5,853 bases of DNA, from positions 1 to 5,853 of the forward strand of contig JAUXEA010000030.1 of the NCBI GenBank assembly GCA_030620695.1, read 5' to 3'. The notes beneath the pieces were generated by a model. It was not told the DNA's origin. It was given only the letters and a program-made list of their open reading frames with translations, and ran no database searches. This document shows, piece after piece, positions 4,697 to 5,853 of the stretch. The stretch is from Candidatus Aenigmatarchaeota archaeon (GTDB taxonomy: Archaea; Aenigmatarchaeota; Aenigmatarchaeia; QMZS01). The position numbers were made by a program, and so were the translations under genes. Numbering within the stretch: position 1 is the stretch's first letter; each line of letters begins with the position of its first letter.

Positions 4697-4713
4697 TCGT
4701 TGCGAAGCAACGA
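4697..4713. repeat. 7-bp perfect hairpin with GAA loop
   Basis: TCGTTGC and GCAACGA flank a GAA triloop, just downstream of the shared TATA palindrome and in the gap before the metalloprotease start. It may be an operator-like palindrome or sit at the 5' end of that transcript. The GAA-loop design also occurs at 167-183, which may be chance. Confidence 0.5.
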
Positions 4714-4753
4714 TGCATCATTCATTCACTTTTCATCAAATTCAATAATATTT

Positions 4754-5410
4754 ATGCTCCTGAAAATAGGAAACAAAGAAATAACTTGTAAAATAGAATA
4801 CAAAAAAATCAGGCATGCTTATCTGAGAATAACCCCTGATTATCACCTTGATATTATATTACCAGACAGCAGGAGGGTAAACGCAGAAACTCTGCTAAAG
4901 GAAAAACAAAACTGGTTAAGGAGAAGAGTCAGGGAACTTGAAAACTCTATAAATCTTTTTGAAGGAAATACAGTTTATTATAAAGGAAGAAAATATGAGG
5001 TGCAGGAAATAAAAGCCAAAAATCCAAGAATAGAACTTTCTGAATATTTTATAAAAATTTATAAATTCGGGAAAAGGAAAACCGAAAATATATTACGGGA
5101 ATTTCTTGCAGATGAAACTTTGGAATATGTTTCAAAAAAAGCTGAAGAATTTTCAGAGAGATTAAATCTATTTCCAAAATTGGTTTCAGTAAAAAACTTA
5201 AAAAGTTTTGGACATTGCACCAGAGATAAAAAAATCTTCTTTAACTCAAAATTAATCTGCCTTCCAATCAGATTAGTTGATTATGTTGTCTGTCACGAGT
5301 TGGTTCATCTTAGACATTTCAACCACTCAAAGGAGTTCAAACTTGAATTAGCAAAAATACTTCCAAATTATAAAGAATTTGAGAGAGAATTGAAAAGGTA
5401 TTACTGGTAG
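4754..5410 (+). CDS. YgjP/SprT-type metallopeptidase-like protein (DUF45)
   Basis: The product is 218 residues, close to family length. The C-terminal half holds the zinc metallopeptidase motif HELVH (181-185) followed by FNHSKEF, whose His191 is the likely third ligand. The two His of the HExxH bind zinc and Glu182 would be the catalytic base. Just before it lie KSFGHCTRDKKIFFNSKL (150-167), matching the family's SRWGSC...NxxL segment in altered form, and a YVVCHE strand. The N-terminal half is the usual strand-rich part, KIEYKKIRHAYLRI then LDIILPDSR. The frame is open further upstream to a TTG (4700), but those 18 residues read through a hairpin and look non-coding, so ATG 4754 is chosen. 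YgjP-like proteins are described as zinc proteases or nucleotide hydrolases, so the substrate is uncertain. It ends 5 bases from the alaS stop. Confidence 0.85.
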   Translation: MLLKIGNKEITCKIEYKKIRHAYLRITPDYHLDIILPDSRRVNAETLLKEKQNWLRRRVRELENSINLFEGNTVYYKGRKYEVQEIKAKNPRIELSEYFIKIYKFGKRKTENILREFLADETLEYVSKKAEEFSERLNLFPKLVSVKNLKSFGHCTRDKKIFFNSKLICLPIRLVDYVVCHELVHLRHFNHSKEFKLELAKILPNYKEFERELKRYYW

Positions 5411-5415
5411 CAATT

Positions 5416-5853
5416 TTATCTTCTTTTTTTCTTCCACTCCTCAAACAATTCTTCTGTTTTCTCAAAAACCTGTCTTTCTTCACACCCAAGAATTTCAGCA
5501 CATTCTTTTGAGATTTCTTCCATTTTTTTCAGATAATTTCTTGCTGCCATTCCTGCCAAAAATTCTATTCTTAAAACAGAATCCTGAATTTTTTTTATTC
5601 CTGTTATTACAATAATATCTGCTTCTGTTGTATTTTTTAAGTGTAAACCCCCGCAGGCTTCAATATCCCAATTGAAAGAGGGGGCACATCCCCCCCTTTC
5701 AATGCATTTCCCCCCTGAATTTTTGCCAATTTTTACAATTCTTATTTCTTTCCCGGGGACTGCTCCGCCCTGGTAAATTTCAAAACCGTATTTCTGCTCT
5801 GCTTCTGTCCTGTTCAACCAGTTAACTGAAACTTCTCTTCCTTCTTTAATGCA
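5416..5853 (-). CDS. alaS: Alanyl-tRNA synthetase, C-terminal part (5' end outside window)
   Basis: The frame is open from the window edge, so the start is not seen; 145 residues are present. NRTEAEQKYGFEIYQGGAVPG (14-34) and the IRIVKI strand are typical of archaeal-type AlaRS. They are followed by the editing-domain zinc motif CGGLH (67-71, usually CGGTH) and KIQDSVLRIEFLAG (88-101). AlaRS charges tRNA-Ala and its editing domain clears Ser- and Gly-tRNA-Ala; the HxxxH half of that zinc site lies outside the window. The protein ends after a helical segment at FEEWKKKRR, where most AlaRS continue for well over 100 residues into the C-Ala domain. Residues 43-61 look like an insertion between IRIVKI and the WDIEACGG segment, with two extra Cys and G/C homopolymers. 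A stand-alone AlaX editing protein is less likely given the archaeal AlaRS-specific segment. Confidence 0.9.
   Translation of the reverse strand, partial: CIKEGREVSVNWLNRTEAEQKYGFEIYQGGAVPGKEIRIVKIGKNSGGKCIERGGCAPSFNWDIEACGGLHLKNTTEADIIVITGIKKIQDSVLRIEFLAGMAARNYLKKMEEISKECAEILGCEERQVFEKTEELFEEWKKKRR
5424..5430 (+). terminator. T7 run, candidate terminator of the metalloprotease gene
   Basis: A seven-T tract begins 13 bases after the metalloprotease stop. It lies inside the convergent alaS gene, where the opposite strand encodes its Lys-rich last codons, so terminator and coding sequence would overlap. Confidence 0.4.
5671..5703. repeat. 33-bp palindrome inside alaS
   Basis: ATTGAAAG (5671-5678) and CTTTCAAT (5696-5703) are perfect inverted arms. 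Inside them GGGGG (5680-5684) pairs with CCCCC (5690-5694), leaving one A-C mismatch and a 5-base CACAT loop. In all it makes 13 pairs. It encodes the centre of the apparent insertion before the CGGLH motif. C-runs of 6 and 7 lie in or beside it. Confidence 0.7.

Noticed and set aside
4700..4753. N-terminal extension of the metalloprotease from TTG 4700
   Set aside because: The 18 codons pass through a perfect hairpin and lack family similarity; ATG 4754 leads straight into the family's first strand.
1..5853. CRISPR array or transposon ends
   Set aside because: No regularly spaced direct repeats, no terminal inverted repeats with a transposase, and no target duplications were seen.

Overview
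This is an AT-rich window that looks archaeal. Four things support this: an archaeal-type AlaRS tail, a GatA/GatB pair, a tRNA-Cys gene with an archaeal bulge-helix-bulge intron and no encoded CCA, and TATA boxes about 20-30 bases before start codons with no convincing Shine-Dalgarno sites. Compact genes, a shortened GatA N-terminus and an AlaRS without its usual C-terminal domain fit a small-genome lineage such as a DPANN archaeon. That lineage guess is inference and not shown by the sequence.

Layout. Positions 1-250 hold no convincing protein gene but fold into several perfect hairpins between a TATA-like box and a T-run, so I call a candidate plus-strand RNA. Next come, on the minus strand, a 66-residue Cys-rich protein and gatA (512-1876). 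The stretch 1877-2080, upstream of gatA, has no gene. It is GC-richer than its flanks and carries C/D-box-like motifs and two strong hairpins whose G-U pairs only work on the plus strand. A tRNA-Cys(GCA) gene with a 29-nt intron follows at 2082-2181. A plus-strand gene with PD-(D/E)XK nuclease-like motifs has its own promoter (2269-2904) and converges on gatB (minus, 2940-4373). Upstream of gatB lies a 49-residue minus-strand ORF (4513-4662). It shares a palindromic TATA region with a divergent YgjP/DUF45-type metalloprotease gene (4754-5410). The window ends in the 3' part of alaS on the minus strand (5416-5853, 5' end outside).

How the genes fit together. GatA and GatB are the amidase and tRNA-handling subunits of the GatCAB amidotransferase. 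With tRNA-Cys and AlaRS they make this a translation neighbourhood. No gatC is seen here, and gatA and gatB are separated by about 1 kb of RNA genes and the nuclease-like gene, so they are probably transcribed separately.

The most interesting unexplained material is the two structured non-coding stretches (about 30-228 and 1905-2075), the unusual tRNA-Cys elbow, and a 33-bp palindrome inside an apparent insertion in alaS.
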